DNA of 44,323 bases from Paludibacter sp. (GCA_028703105.1 JAQVNN010000012.1:1-44323), one strand, 5' to 3'; positions 1 through 11,203 are shown, numbered from the stretch's first letter. A program made the numbers and translations. The notes: generated by a model from the sequence alone, not told the origin.

Positions 1-85
<85 letters not shown>

Positions 86-92
86 TTTTTAA

Positions 93-127
93 ATCCCGGT
101 CACAAATAATTGTGGCCGGGATTTTTT
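93..127 (+). terminator. Intrinsic terminator of the rRNA operon
   Basis: A 12-bp stem (93-104 with 111-122, one G-T wobble) closes a six-base loop and is followed by six T residues (122-127). It lies about 8 bp after the 5S 3' end, as expected for rRNA operon termination. Confidence 0.88.
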
Positions 128-149
128 ATATTGATACTACGGCAGCTTA

Positions 150-220
150 TGTTTATCGTGCCGTTCACGTAGCTGCGTGTTGCTACTCATCCCGGGATTG
201 CTTACTCCCACACGATAAAC
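150..220. repeat. Long-range inverted repeat between rRNA terminator and ligA
   Basis: GTTTATCGTG at 150-159 is matched perfectly by CACGATAAAC at 211-220, enclosing 51 bases. The enclosed part contains CCCGGG and shows no convincing gene. The stretch 128-258 otherwise holds nothing I recognise. Function is unknown; it may be an RNA hairpin or a remnant of a small mobile palindrome. Confidence 0.4.
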
Positions 221-258
221 AATTTAAACTTGCTTATCTGGTTCTCCGACAAAAATAC

Positions 259-266
259 TATCTTTG
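259..266 (+). promoter_or_regulatory. -7 box (TATCTTTG) of the ligA promoter
   Basis: TATCTTTG matches the Bacteroidota -7 consensus TAnnTTTG exactly and ends 17 bp before the ligA ATG, predicting a very short leader. No clear -33 TTG is present at the usual spacing of about 19-21 bp. Confidence 0.55.
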
Positions 267-277
267 CAAAAACATGA

Positions 278-2317
<2,040 letters not shown>

Positions 2318-2326
2318 TTAAAAAAT

Positions 2327-2893
2327 ATGGGTGGAAAATTAGTAGATTATATTTTTAGAAAACGAGTTCAGAAACACCTGAAAAATACCGCAAGAAATAA
2401 GCAATTCGTAAATTACGAAAAAGCTAAAAACATCTTGTTGTTGTTTGAAAGTAATTATTCTGAAAAAAATCCTGAAACAAAAAGAATCATACAGTCTTTA
2501 ACTGCTGATGGAAAAAAAGTGACTGCCTGGGGGTATGTTGATAAAAAAAATATTATTTCACCAGCATATCCCGAATACAGAATTTTGCATCCGAAAGATC
2601 TGGGCTTGTTTAAAAAACCCTGTAGTCAATTGTTACAGGAATTACTCCGGACAGAATATGATTTACTGATTGATATTTCAACGAAAAGATTTATTCCTCT
2701 TGATTATGTCGTGCTTCATGCCAATGCAAAATGTAAAGCAGGGATGAAAAAGAATAACTTAAATTTATATGACTTTGCAGTTGACATTGATGCCCATTTA
2801 GCAGAAAAAGAAATACAGGTTGAAGATTTAGAATATTCTTTTTTGTTTAATCAAGTATTATTTTATCTGAAAAACATACAAACTAACGATTAA
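2327..2893 (+). CDS. DUF6913-like conserved Bacteroidota protein
   Basis: This is a 188-residue protein of unknown function. It is basic at the N-terminus (FRKRVQKHLKN) with no signal peptide or membrane segment, so it is probably cytoplasmic. From memory it resembles the DUF6913 family, which often sits between ligA and dapA in Bacteroidota; I cannot run the search. The sequence shows a central DLLIDIS segment and a C-terminal acidic stretch (DIDAHLAEKEIQVEDLEY). It starts 9 bp after the ligA stop, so it is probably cotranscribed with ligA. No catalytic motif is apparent and no function is proposed. Confidence 0.8.
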   Translation: MGGKLVDYIFRKRVQKHLKNTARNKQFVNYEKAKNILLLFESNYSEKNPETKRIIQSLTADGKKVTAWGYVDKKNIISPAYPEYRILHPKDLGLFKKPCSQLLQELLRTEYDLLIDISTKRFIPLDYVVLHANAKCKAGMKKNNLNLYDFAVDIDAHLAEKEIQVEDLEYSFLFNQVLFYLKNIQTND

Positions 2894-2898
2894 AAACG

Positions 2899-2906
2899 TA
2901 TTTTTG
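2899..2906 (+). promoter_or_regulatory. -7 box (TATTTTTG) of a dapA promoter
   Basis: TATTTTTG fits TAnnTTTG exactly and lies 23 bp before the dapA ATG, directly after the stop of the DUF6913 gene. No good -33 TTG is seen, so dapA may be read both from here and from the ligA promoter. Confidence 0.45.
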
Positions 2907-2929
2907 TACCCGAATAGAACGATTTACCA

Positions 2930-3811
2930 ATGATAAATAGCAAATTGAAAGGTATGGGTGTTGCCCTGGTAACACCATTTAAGGAAGATGAGACGATTGA
3001 TTTTGATTCCCTGGCACGGATAGTTGAACATCTGATTAAAAATGGAACTGACTATCTCGTGGTGTGTGGCACGACTGCTGAAACGCCTACACTGACTGAA
3101 GCTGAAAAGGAAGAAATCAAGCAATTTGTCGTGGAGATTAATAACGGTCGCTTGCCTATTGTGTATGGTATCGGTGGAAATAACACGAAGCAAATCGTTG
3201 AAAAAGTGCAACATACAGACCTGACAGGCATTGATGCGATCCTTTCTGTTACTCCTTACTACAACAAACCTTCCCAGGAAGGATTGTATCAACATTACGC
3301 AGCGATAGCTGCCGTGTCGCCTCTACCACTTATTTTGTATAATGTTCCGGGACGAACAGGAGTTAATATGACGGCAGAAACTACTTTGCGTCTGGCAAAT
3401 GAATTCTCCATTATTTGCGCTGTAAAAGAAGCTTCGGGTAATTTTAACCAAATTGATGATATCATTAAAAATAAACCGGCTGACTTCATGGTTATATCGG
3501 GTGATGATGGTATAACATTTCCACTGATTACGCTGGGAGCCGTAGGGGTAATTTCTGTTATCGGCAATGCTTTTCCAAAAGAATTCAGTCGTATGGTAAG
3601 GTTGGCATTACAGGGGGATTATGACAATGCAAGAAGTATTCATCATCATTTTACAGAACTAATCGAGTTGTTGTTTGTAGAAGGTAATCCGGCCGGAGTG
3701 AAAAGTATGCTCGCTGTTATGGGATTTATCCGTAATATATTACGTTTGCCACTGGTGCCAAACACCATTAAAACATACGAAAAAATCAGACAGGTACTGA
3801 ACAGGTTGTAA
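2930..3811 (+). CDS. dapA: 4-hydroxy-tetrahydrodipicolinate synthase
   Basis: The enzyme condenses pyruvate with aspartate semialdehyde, the first committed step of the diaminopimelate/lysine pathway. The 293 residues match the family length and form one TIM barrel. K166 (in AVKEASG) is the Schiff-base lysine, and Y137 (in LYNVPGRTG) is the catalytic tyrosine. The GTTAETPTL motif at 47-55 corresponds to the usual GTTGE segment with the second glycine replaced by alanine. Y110/Y111 in TPYYNKP also fit the active site. The related N-acetylneuraminate lyase is unlikely given GTTxE and the lysine context. The gene is followed after 1 bp by the next gene, so the two are probably translationally coupled. 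Confidence 0.96.
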   Translation: MINSKLKGMGVALVTPFKEDETIDFDSLARIVEHLIKNGTDYLVVCGTTAETPTLTEAEKEEIKQFVVEINNGRLPIVYGIGGNNTKQIVEKVQHTDLTGIDAILSVTPYYNKPSQEGLYQHYAAIAAVSPLPLILYNVPGRTGVNMTAETTLRLANEFSIICAVKEASGNFNQIDDIIKNKPADFMVISGDDGITFPLITLGAVGVISVIGNAFPKEFSRMVRLALQGDYDNARSIHHHFTELIELLFVEGNPAGVKSMLAVMGFIRNILRLPLVPNTIKTYEKIRQVLNRL

Positions 3812-3812
3812 T

Positions 3813-4769
3813 ATGGGGGTATTATCGAAAGCTAAGATTAAAATTGCCTTTGTTGGTTTAGGGGGTGTTGGCGGTTATTATGGCGGACTGGTATCGCATT
3901 ATGCTGAAAATGATCCCGATATCGCCATTTGTTTTGTTGCACGGGGAGAACATCTGAAAGCAATCAGGGAACATGGTTTGAAAGTTAGTGACGAGAAACA
4001 AAGTTTTATAACGCGTCCTACCATTGCAACGGATAAGGTGGAAGATATCGGCAAGGTGGATTATATTGTACTGGCAACCAAGAGCTATGATTTAGATGCC
4101 ACGATGCAGCAAATAAAACCGATGGTTTCACCTGATACCATCTTATTGCCACTGTTGAACGGCATTGATAATACATCCAGATTAAGGACTTTTTTCCCGG
4201 AAAACGAGGTTTGGTACGGTTGTGTGTATATCATCACCCGACTGATTAGGCCAGGAGTGATCCTAGATTCAGGTAATGTGCATTTTATGCATTTCGGTCA
4301 CGAGAAGAAAGTTTCAAAACAACTGCTTTATATCGAAGATTTATTCCTTAAATCCGGTATAGAAGTAACAAGAAAGGAAGAACCAGTTAAAGCAATCTGG
4401 CGCAAATTTTTTTATATCTCGACTACGGCAGCGCTCACTACTTACCTGAATACTGATTTCAGAAGCCTGGTATGGGATGAAGATAAAAAACCGCTTTATC
4501 TGGATATCATGCGTGAATTGTATGCCCTCTCTGAAGCTGAAGGAGTGGGATTGTACGAAGGTATTATCGATGATATGCTGAAGTATGGCGGAAGTCTTCC
4601 TGCTGGTAGTACATCTTCGATGAACAGTGATTATCTGGCAGGCAGACGGACTGAAATTGAAACGCTCATCGGAGTAGTAGTCAGACTTGGTCAAAAGCAT
4701 AGCATTCCCACACCGGTTTATTCAGCGATTTATCACCAACTGATGCAAGGGGTTGGTAAAAACGAGTAA
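3813..4769 (+). CDS. Ketopantoate reductase family (ApbA/PanE) oxidoreductase
   Basis: The family reduces 2-dehydropantoate to pantoate with NADPH, in coenzyme A biosynthesis. The 318-residue protein opens with a Rossmann motif GLGGVGGYYGG (17-27). It then has LATKSYD, matching the conserved lysine segment after the cofactor domain, an internal PLLNGIDN segment, and KAIWRKF with the catalytic-type lysine. SSMNSDYLAGRRTEIETLIG near the C-terminus holds the serine and glutamate expected for substrate binding. One difference is FFYIST after WRK, where PanE usually has an asparagine-containing segment, so a different 2-oxo acid substrate is possible. It starts 1 bp after dapA and converges with the CCA enzyme gene, leaving only 5 bp between stops. 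Confidence 0.82.
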   Translation: MGVLSKAKIKIAFVGLGGVGGYYGGLVSHYAENDPDIAICFVARGEHLKAIREHGLKVSDEKQSFITRPTIATDKVEDIGKVDYIVLATKSYDLDATMQQIKPMVSPDTILLPLLNGIDNTSRLRTFFPENEVWYGCVYIITRLIRPGVILDSGNVHFMHFGHEKKVSKQLLYIEDLFLKSGIEVTRKEEPVKAIWRKFFYISTTAALTTYLNTDFRSLVWDEDKKPLYLDIMRELYALSEAEGVGLYEGIIDDMLKYGGSLPAGSTSSMNSDYLAGRRTEIETLIGVVVRLGQKHSIPTPVYSAIYHQLMQGVGKNE

Positions 4770-4774
4770 ATCCT

Positions 4775-6187
4775 TTAGTTTCTTTTGTTTGATTTCAATA
4801 GCTCATCTGCAATCTTAAACATGTATTTTTTTGCAGCTTCATATTCGTTGGGAATAACTCCATCGAGAATGGCGTCTTTAATTTTCATTTTGATATCACC
4901 TACCAGTGCACAGGCAGGAAGATTAAAAATTTCCATGATTTCTTTTCCGTCAATAGGAGGTTGAAAGTTACGTATCCGGTCTTTTTCTTCAATTTCCTTT
5001 AATTTTTTCCTGACTAATTGAAAATTAGCTTTGTAACGTTTTACCTTTTCTGGATTTTTGGATGTTATATCAGCCTCACAAAGCATCATTAGATCATCAA
5101 TATCATCACCGGCATCAAAAAGTAAACGTCTTACGGCAGAATCTGTCACTTCATCTTCACTGAGAACGATGGGACGCATATGCAGTGAAACCATTTTTTT
5201 GACATATTTCATTTTTTCGTTTTGTGGCAGCTTCATCTTGCGGAATATCTCCGGGATCATTTTTTCTCCGATATAATTGTGGTTGTGAAAAGTCCATCCC
5301 AGCTTGTTATCGAAACGTTTGGTGCGGGGTTTACCAATGTCGTGGAGCAAGGCCGACCAACGTAGCCAGAGATTGTCGGTACGTTCACTTAATCCATCGA
5401 GCACTGCCAGTGTGTGATAAAAATTATCTTTATGTCCGATTCCGTCTTTAGTCTCCGCTCCTTTCAATGCCAGTAGTTCCGGAAATATCAGTTCTAGTAA
5501 TCCGGTTTTTTCTAACAGGATAAATCCGACAGAAGGTTTACGTGAAAGCATGATTTTATTCAGTTCATCTGCAATTCTTTCTTTGGAAATAATAGCAATG
5601 CGTTCTTTGTTCCTCACTATTGCATCAAAAGTATTGGTTTCCAGATAAAATCCCAGTTGGGCAGAAAAGCGTATGCCACGCATCATGCGTAAGGGGTCAT
5701 CAGAAAAAGTGATGTCCGGATTCAATGGTGTCCGGATTACAAAATTTTTAAGATCTTCCAGACCGTTGAATGGATCAAGTAATTCGCCAAAAGTAGCTTT
5801 GTTAAGGCTTAAGGCCAGGGCATTGATGGTGAAATCACGCCGTTTCTGATCATCTTCCAGCGTTCCGTTTTCTACAATTGGTTTGCGTGAATCGCTCCGG
5901 TATGATTCTTTTCTGGCTCCTACAAATTCAATTTCAAGGTCTTTGTATTTGATTTGAGCTGTACCGAAATTTTTGAAAATAGTCAGGCTGGCTCTTTTCC
6001 CAAGCTTTGCAGTTACTTTTTCCGCCAGTTCAATTCCACTGCCAACTACTACTATATCAATGTCTTTGGAAGGTCTTTTTAAAAAGATATCGCGAACATA
6101 TCCGCCTATAACATAACATGCTTTGTTGTTTTCATCGGCTATCTCCGAGATGAGGTGAAATATCTTGTTATTTAAATGTTGTGTCAT
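4775..6187 (-). CDS. cca: CCA-adding enzyme / poly(A) polymerase family with HD domain
   Basis: Members add or repair the 3' CCA of tRNA, or act as polyadenylating enzymes. The 470-residue protein starts with the class II nucleotidyltransferase head: GGYVRD at 28-33 and the metal-binding pair D42/D44 in [15 protein letters not shown] and [17 protein letters not shown] follow, both diagnostic of the family. The middle carries an HD-type phosphohydrolase motif, [11 protein letters not shown]. Some CCA enzymes carry such a domain, but strict CCA and poly(A) activities cannot be told apart from sequence. The gene stands alone on the minus strand with its own -7 box, and its leader contains a palindrome (6227-6251). 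Confidence 0.92.
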   Translation of the reverse strand: MTQHLNNKIFHLISEIADENNKACYVIGGYVRDIFLKRPSKDIDIVVVGSGIELAEKVTAKLGKRASLTIFKNFGTAQIKYKDLEIEFVGARKESYRSDSRKPIVENGTLEDDQKRRDFTINALALSLNKATFGELLDPFNGLEDLKNFVIRTPLNPDITFSDDPLRMMRGIRFSAQLGFYLETNTFDAIVRNKERIAIISKERIADELNKIMLSRKPSVGFILLEKTGLLELIFPELLALKGAETKDGIGHKDNFYHTLAVLDGLSERTDNLWLRWSALLHDIGKPRTKRFDNKLGWTFHNHNYIGEKMIPEIFRKMKLPQNEKMKYVKKMVSLHMRPIVLSEDEVTDSAVRRLLFDAGDDIDDLMMLCEADITSKNPEKVKRYKANFQLVRKKLKEIEEKDRIRNFQPPIDGKEIMEIFNLPACALVGDIKMKIKDAILDGVIPNEYEAAKKYMFKIADELLKSNKRN

Positions 6188-6226
6188 TTTTTTGAAAACA
6201 TCTGGTTATAAAGAGGTAAAGATATA

Positions 6227-6251
6227 TAGAGACGCAATTATTGCGTCTCTA
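6227..6251. repeat. REP-like palindrome, TAGAGACGCAA/TTGCGTCTCTA
   Basis: An 11-bp perfect stem (6227-6237 with 6241-6251) closes a TTA loop. It lies between the -7 box at 6273 and the start codon at 6187, so it would form a hairpin in the cca leader. The outer arms match the palindrome at 42619-42646 (TAGAGACRCA), which suggests one dispersed repeat family. Confidence 0.75.
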
Positions 6252-6272
6252 CATATTTATCCGTAATCCCTG

Positions 6273-6280
6273 CAAAGATA
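6273..6280 (-). promoter_or_regulatory. -7 box (TATCTTTG) for the CCA enzyme gene
   Basis: On the minus strand this reads TATCTTTG, an exact TAnnTTTG match, about 85 bp before the cca start. No -33 TTG is evident. The predicted transcript would include the palindrome at 6227-6251. Confidence 0.5.
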
Positions 6281-6291
6281 AATCTTTTTCC

Positions 6292-7584
6292 TTATTTATC
6301 AGAAGTTTTTATTTTTCTGGCTTTCAGTTTTTTTACTTCTCCTTCGAGTGTTGCAATTTCTTTCTCCTGATGGGTAATGGTTTTCAATAACTCATTAAGC
6401 TCCTCATTCTCAATGCTGGAAGGGTATTGTGCATGAACACGATCAAGAAAATCAGCCAATACATTCATGTAATTTACAAAAGCTTCATAAGGAGATTCAT
6501 AATGACTGCCATATGCTTCTTTGTGACTCATATAACGGAAATGATCGCTGGTTTGGAGCATAAGCCAGTCACGAAGAAGGGGTTTGTCATTACACATACG
6601 GACACGAACGCTGATGTTATAAAGCTTTTCAAGTGCCTCATATTGCAGATCGTTACCATTCCACGGACTGAGATCTTTTTCATGTCCCCACCAACTGGTA
6701 GGAAAAGTTACAAGTAAACTTCCTGTTGCTTCATTTTTCTTTGCAATTTCACCCGGAAGTGCAAACCCTATCTGGTGTTCCATGGCATGATAGGGGATAG
6801 CTTTCATGAAATCAAAAATGCCGGATTCAGGTCGTTGTACTACCCCCAGTGATTCATATCCCATCCAGATATTGAATATTTTCTCTTCTGAAGGGGCTGA
6901 TGCAATCCATCCGATGAACTTTTCTGCAGTCAACGGATAATCTTCCCAGGATGGACTGGAAAAGCGCATGAAGATGTCTTCCGATAATTTGTTGTTTCTA
7001 ACCAACAACTTTAACTTATTCAGATAAGCATGTGAATATACAAAGTTGGGGCTTTTCCATCCCATCACATGTTTAGCTTCTTCTATCAGAACTGTTTTAA
7101 ATCCCATTTTGGCAATGGTTTCACCAATCTCATCCGAATAGATTAATTCTGTGTTTCTGAGCGTAGTCGGGCGTTTTCCAAAAAGATTTTCTATTTTATC
7201 AGCATGCATGTTTACCTGCATTTCAAACTCGTCAGCATCAAAAACAGAGGCTAATGAATGACCGTATGGTTCAGTCAAAAACTCTATACTACCTGTTTTC
7301 ATTAACTCCCGGAAACTGTCGATAACGTCAGGTGCATATTGCTCAAGTTGTTCTAGTGCTACGCCCGAGATGGAAAAAGCGCATTTAAACTTTCCGTTTG
7401 AACTGCGAATCATGTCGGCAATAATTCTGTTTGCTGGCAGATAAGATTGTTCTGCCAGTACACGTATCTTTTCTTCTGTATGAAAATCATCGTAATAATA
7501 ATGATCCTGACCAATCTGGAAGAAACGATATTTCTTTAACCTAAGTGGTTGATGTATCTGAAAATAGAAACAAATGTTTTTCAT
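6292..7584 (-). CDS. GH57 family alpha-glucan hydrolase (alpha-amylase type)
   Basis: GH57 enzymes act on alpha-1,4 (or transfer to alpha-1,6) glucan bonds with a retaining mechanism. The 430-residue protein begins with the family's HQP motif (11-13). GSIEFLTEPYGHS (98-110) matches the second conserved region. LRNTELIYSDEIG (142-154) contains E146, the likely nucleophile. RFSSPSWEDYPL (207-218) probably supplies the acid/base aspartate. The last 35 residues (about 395-425) are charged and look like a coiled coil, suggesting oligomerisation. There is no signal peptide, so the enzyme is cytoplasmic. It is the third gene of a glycogen operon, 69 bp after the glycosyltransferase. Amylase and branching activities cannot be separated here. 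Confidence 0.9.
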   Translation of the reverse strand: MKNICFYFQIHQPLRLKKYRFFQIGQDHYYYDDFHTEEKIRVLAEQSYLPANRIIADMIRSSNGKFKCAFSISGVALEQLEQYAPDVIDSFRELMKTGSIEFLTEPYGHSLASVFDADEFEMQVNMHADKIENLFGKRPTTLRNTELIYSDEIGETIAKMGFKTVLIEEAKHVMGWKSPNFVYSHAYLNKLKLLVRNNKLSEDIFMRFSSPSWEDYPLTAEKFIGWIASAPSEEKIFNIWMGYESLGVVQRPESGIFDFMKAIPYHAMEHQIGFALPGEIAKKNEATGSLLVTFPTSWWGHEKDLSPWNGNDLQYEALEKLYNISVRVRMCNDKPLLRDWLMLQTSDHFRYMSHKEAYGSHYESPYEAFVNYMNVLADFLDRVHAQYPSSIENEELNELLKTITHQEKEIATLEGEVKKLKARKIKTSDK

Positions 7585-7653
7585 AACCGAATAATTTAAT
7601 TTTTTATTATATCAGTTTCAATTTTATGTGTTGACTCTTTTATCCTTAAAATT

Positions 7654-8910
7654 TCAATGGCCTAAAACTCCATCATATATAGCTCTGACTTTCAGACCGG
7701 CATCGTACCATTTGATGTTGTTAACTTCTTCTTTTCCAAGATTTCTAAGGCTGTTGTACATGGCTGGATATTTAACAATACCATAGATTGCATCTGACAT
7801 GGCATCGATGTCCCAATAATCTGTTTTGATAGCATGGGTCAGAATCTCAGCACAACCTGATTGCTTTGAGATGATTGTAGGCGTACCTACTTGCATCGCT
7901 TCAAGGGGTGAGATGCCAAATGGTTCGGAGACCGAAGGCATGATGTAAACATCACTTTCAGCCAGCATTTCATGAACCTGCCGACCTTTCAGAAATCCTG
8001 TAAAATGGAACCGATCAGCAATGCCTCTTTTGGCAACCAACTCGATCATATCATTCATCATATCACCGCTTCCTGCCATCACAAAGCGGACTCCATCTGT
8101 TTTTTGCAATACCCTGTGGGCTGCTTCCACGAAATATTCCGGTCCTTTCTGCATGGTAATTCGTCCAAGGAAGGTGACTACTTTATCTTTTCTGTTTGAT
8201 TTGGTGAAAGCATCAGCATCGGGAAGTGGTTCGACTGCATTGTGTACAGTAGTAACCTTCCGTGAATCCTGATGGTATTTTTCGATCACCGTACGACGAG
8301 TCAGGTCACTTACGGTGATGATATGGTCTGCTACATCCATGCCTCTTTTTTCTATGGAATAGACAGTTGGATTTACTTTTCCCCTACTTCGGTCGAAGTC
8401 GGTGGCATGTACGTGTATAACAAGTGGTTTTCCGCTGATATGTTTGGCGAATACACCGGCAGGATAAGTCAACCAGTCATGCGAATGAATGATGTCGAAC
8501 TGCACCTGATGCGCTAATACGCTTGCCACAGCTTCGTAGTTCGATATTTCTTCAATCAGATTGTCAGGATATCTGCCTGAAAAGTTGATGCAACCCAGTT
8601 CATCTGTGTAGATACGGGTGTAATCATATTTAATTCCATTTCTTAACCAGAAATATTCATCCGGATGCATAAACTGACCGATCCGGTGATTTACATGTTC
8701 CCAGCTGTTTTCTTTCCAGACAACAGGGATGTGACATGCACCCATGATTTTTAAAAAACTTTGGTCTTCATCACCATGTGGTTTGGGAATAACAAAAGTA
8801 AGTTCAAGATCTTCTTGTTCAGCCATACCACGGGTTAAACCATAACTTGCTGTACCTAAACCGCCTAATATATGAGGAGGAAATTCCCATCCGAACATTA
8901 ACACTTTCAT
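7654..8910 (-). CDS. GT4 glycosyltransferase, glycogen synthase-like
   Basis: The protein probably elongates alpha-1,4-glucan from a nucleotide sugar. The 418 residues form a GT-B fold. The N-terminal domain opens with FGWEFPPHILGGLGTAS, a starch-synthase-like glycine loop, and has IIHSHDWLTYPAG. The C-terminal domain has FLGRITMQKGPEYFVEAA and PSVSEPFGISPLEAMQVG, the E-x7-E region that binds the nucleotide sugar. At 418 residues it is shorter than classical GT5 GlgA (about 470-480), so GT4 is preferred. It starts 3 bp after the debranching enzyme stop, so the two genes are translationally coupled, and the neighbours support a role in glycogen metabolism. Confidence 0.88.
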   Translation of the reverse strand: MKVLMFGWEFPPHILGGLGTASYGLTRGMAEQEDLELTFVIPKPHGDEDQSFLKIMGACHIPVVWKENSWEHVNHRIGQFMHPDEYFWLRNGIKYDYTRIYTDELGCINFSGRYPDNLIEEISNYEAVASVLAHQVQFDIIHSHDWLTYPAGVFAKHISGKPLVIHVHATDFDRSRGKVNPTVYSIEKRGMDVADHIITVSDLTRRTVIEKYHQDSRKVTTVHNAVEPLPDADAFTKSNRKDKVVTFLGRITMQKGPEYFVEAAHRVLQKTDGVRFVMAGSGDMMNDMIELVAKRGIADRFHFTGFLKGRQVHEMLAESDVYIMPSVSEPFGISPLEAMQVGTPTIISKQSGCAEILTHAIKTDYWDIDAMSDAIYGIVKYPAMYNSLRNLGKEEVNNIKWYDAGLKVRAIYDGVLGH

Positions 8911-8913
8911 AGT

Positions 8914-10854
8914 TTACGCATTTTCAAGTTTCTTCATCATATCCAACACCCTAAGAATTTCCGAAACGCTCATGGCGAAAGACATTCCCCCATGACCTTT
9001 GTATGGAGGATTACCATCGAAAAGTTCCGGGATGGTGCCTACACACAATTCACTTAATTCAGCTTCATAACCAATCAACATTCTTTCGATAAAAGATTTT
9101 CCGCTTTGTTTATATATTCGCAGGTAAGCCGTTGCAAAAACACCAAAAAATAAAGGCCAAACCGGGCCATTATGGTAATTTCTGTTTCGCTCCAGCATGC
9201 CGCCTACGTAATTAGGACGGTAGAACCCACTTTTGGGACTAAGGCTTCTGAGGCCTTTTGGTGTTAGCAGTTCTCGTGTGCAAATGTCTAAAATTGATTT
9301 TTGCTGAACTTTATCAAGTGGAGAGAATGGTAATCCAACGGCAAACAACATGTTGGGTCTGACTTCCAAATCTTTATAATTCTCTGTTACAAAATCATGC
9401 AGATACGTTCCGTTCCAGAAAGTGCTGATGAAAGCTTCCCGGGATATTTCAGCCTGATAGTCTGTTAAATCGGCAAGGTTTTCGTTTCCTGTTGTTCGTT
9501 TTAATGTGGCGACAAATTTCAATGCATTATACCACAGGGCGTTAATCTCAACCACATAGCCTGTGCGCGGCGTGATGGGGAAACCGTCTTCTACCGCATT
9601 CATCCAGGTGAGCGCTCTTTCAGTACCGTTGATGTATAACAAGCCGTTGTTATGCAGCAAGAGATTCGGGTGGTTTTGTTTGCGGATAAAAGCAATGATG
9701 TCAGAGCAGATTTCTTCGAAACATTTTGCAGCTTCCTCTATGGATGTGTAGGCAGCATATTGCTGTATGGCTGCAATAAACCATAACAAGGCATCAGGTT
9801 GTTCGATTTCTTCCAGCTGTATGTTCGCAGTGTTCCCATTCAAAAGATTTTTGATTTCTTCTATGGATGTTTTGATGATGGCATCGAAATAATCCATGCG
9901 ATTAATAGTCAGGGTACATCCGGGCAGTGAAAAGAATTGATCGCGTGCCCGTGCTCCAAACCAGGGATATCCCGCTAACAAATAAGTTTTATCGCCTATG
10001 CGTTTATAAAACTGTTGGGCCGAGTTTTTTAGGGTAGAGAACATGTCAGTTCGCTCATGCCGTCTTGCAAGTTCGTCATCCCACAACTTTTTTAGTTTTG
10101 CAGGTGAAACTTCTGTTATGCCAGCTGAGAAGATAATCGATTCTCCCTTTTTTACGGGCATTTCAAAAAAACCTGGAACCAGCAGGTCTTCTTTATAATC
10201 ATAGCCTCTTTCTTGTTCTTTGTAGTACTCAATGTTTTTATACCAAATAGGCTGATGGTTGTAAGTATTCTTTTTTGAGAATTGCATGTGCAGATAGGGA
10301 TAACCCTCATATAACCTCATACTGATGCCGTTGTTAACTTCAGTAAAAGAAGTGTCAGCCTGATGATTTTCATGCGTCAGTTCGTTTACGTTCCGGAATG
10401 CCAGAAATGGTTTGAAACGCACGGTGGTAGGGGAATGAGCCTCAAGTAAAGTGTATTTGACAAGCAAACGGGGCTCAAAAGAAACCAGCATCCTTTCTTT
10501 TGATAGAACTACACCTCCTACCCGGTAAACCGTACGGGAAATGATATTGCAGTCGAATTGCCGGATGTATTTATGACCGTTCGGACTAAAACTATTTCCC
10601 TCGTATTTGTGAATGCCGAGGTTAAACTCTGCCCCGTGCTGGATTACGGTTTCATCTAATGATGACAACAAAACGTGATTAGATTGATCAATCTCCGGTA
10701 ACGGAATCACGAGTTGACCGTGATACTTCCTTGTGTTGCAGTCAATCAGGGTGGTGCTGTTATATGCACCTGCCCTGTTGGTGCGTATCATCTCTTTGGT
10801 GAGTGATTTCTCAAGGTTGATTAATAAGGTTTTATCAAAGTTCAGATAGCTCAT
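8914..10854 (-). CDS. Glycogen debranching enzyme (amylo-alpha-1,6-glucosidase type)
   Basis: This enzyme removes alpha-1,6 branches of glycogen in the cytoplasm. I start it at the ATG at 10854 (MSYLNFDKTL, 646 residues); the frame extends 18 codons further only by using a GTG. The N-terminal GDE_N-like part has TNRAGAYNSTTLIDCNTRKYHG, where the family begins. The C-terminal (alpha/alpha)6 barrel carries GYPWFGARARDQF, the family segment usually ending GRD, and near the end IPELFDGNPPYKGHGG. It is the first gene of the operon with GT4 and GH57. No convincing -7 box was found in the 190 bp upstream. Confidence 0.88.
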   Translation of the reverse strand: MSYLNFDKTLLINLEKSLTKEMIRTNRAGAYNSTTLIDCNTRKYHGQLVIPLPEIDQSNHVLLSSLDETVIQHGAEFNLGIHKYEGNSFSPNGHKYIRQFDCNIISRTVYRVGGVVLSKERMLVSFEPRLLVKYTLLEAHSPTTVRFKPFLAFRNVNELTHENHQADTSFTEVNNGISMRLYEGYPYLHMQFSKKNTYNHQPIWYKNIEYYKEQERGYDYKEDLLVPGFFEMPVKKGESIIFSAGITEVSPAKLKKLWDDELARRHERTDMFSTLKNSAQQFYKRIGDKTYLLAGYPWFGARARDQFFSLPGCTLTINRMDYFDAIIKTSIEEIKNLLNGNTANIQLEEIEQPDALLWFIAAIQQYAAYTSIEEAAKCFEEICSDIIAFIRKQNHPNLLLHNNGLLYINGTERALTWMNAVEDGFPITPRTGYVVEINALWYNALKFVATLKRTTGNENLADLTDYQAEISREAFISTFWNGTYLHDFVTENYKDLEVRPNMLFAVGLPFSPLDKVQQKSILDICTRELLTPKGLRSLSPKSGFYRPNYVGGMLERNRNYHNGPVWPLFFGVFATAYLRIYKQSGKSFIERMLIGYEAELSELCVGTIPELFDGNPPYKGHGGMSFAMSVSEILRVLDMMKKLENA

Positions 10855-11045
10855 ACGTTGCGTTTTTTCAAGTTTTCTAAAAACGTTTGCAATATAATTA
10901 TAAATCACCTATTCTGCAACTTAATTTCAGGTGATTTTTGTAAATTAGTAAAAATGATAATCGTTGATAACATTGTTTTGCTCGTAATCTAAATTAAAAT
11001 GAAGCATTCATTTTGAAACTTTAGCTGTTTATTTTTTCCTTTAAT

Positions 11046-11084
11046 AAAAAAAATGCAGGAAATAATCAATTTCCTGCATTTTTT
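11046..11084 (-). terminator. Strong bidirectional terminator, probable end of the acn-gltA-icd transcript
   Basis: ATGCAGGAAAT at 11053-11063 pairs with 11069-11079 around a five-base loop. It is flanked by A-residues on one side and T-residues on the other, so it can work in both directions. No plus-strand gene ends here. Reading leftward from icd, it is the first terminator, but it lies beyond tRNA-Thr. The remaining gap 10855-11130 holds the glycogen operon leader and the tRNA promoter. Confidence 0.8.
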
Positions 11085-11085
11085 A

Positions 11086-11116
11086 TTGTGTAAGTTTATT
11101 TTTGTTTTTACATTTG
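11086..11116 (+). promoter_or_regulatory. Promoter of tRNA-Thr (TTG - 20 bp - TACATTTG)
   Basis: TTG at 11086-11088 and TACATTTG at 11109-11116 are separated by 20 bp, matching the Bacteroidota -33/-7 consensus. The -7 box ends 14 bp before the mature tRNA 5' end. Confidence 0.72.
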
Positions 11117-11130
11117 CGGCGCAAATACAA

Positions 11131-11203
11131 GCCTCTTTAGCTCAGTTGGTAGAGCAAATCATTCGTAATGATTAGGTCGTGGGTTCGAGTCCCATGAGAG
11201 GCT
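11131..11203 (+). tRNA. tRNA-Thr (anticodon CGT)
   Basis: A 73-nt cloverleaf is visible. The acceptor is GCCTCTT with GAGAGGC (one T-G pair), the D arm is GCTCAGTTGGTAGAGC, and the anticodon stem AATCA/TGATT holds loop TTCGTAA. The anticodon CGT is at 11164-11166, and the T arm contains GGTTCGAGTCCC. The discriminator is T at 11203 and no CCA is encoded. It reads ACG codons. The 3' end directly touches the stop codon of the convergent icd gene. Confidence 0.96.
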
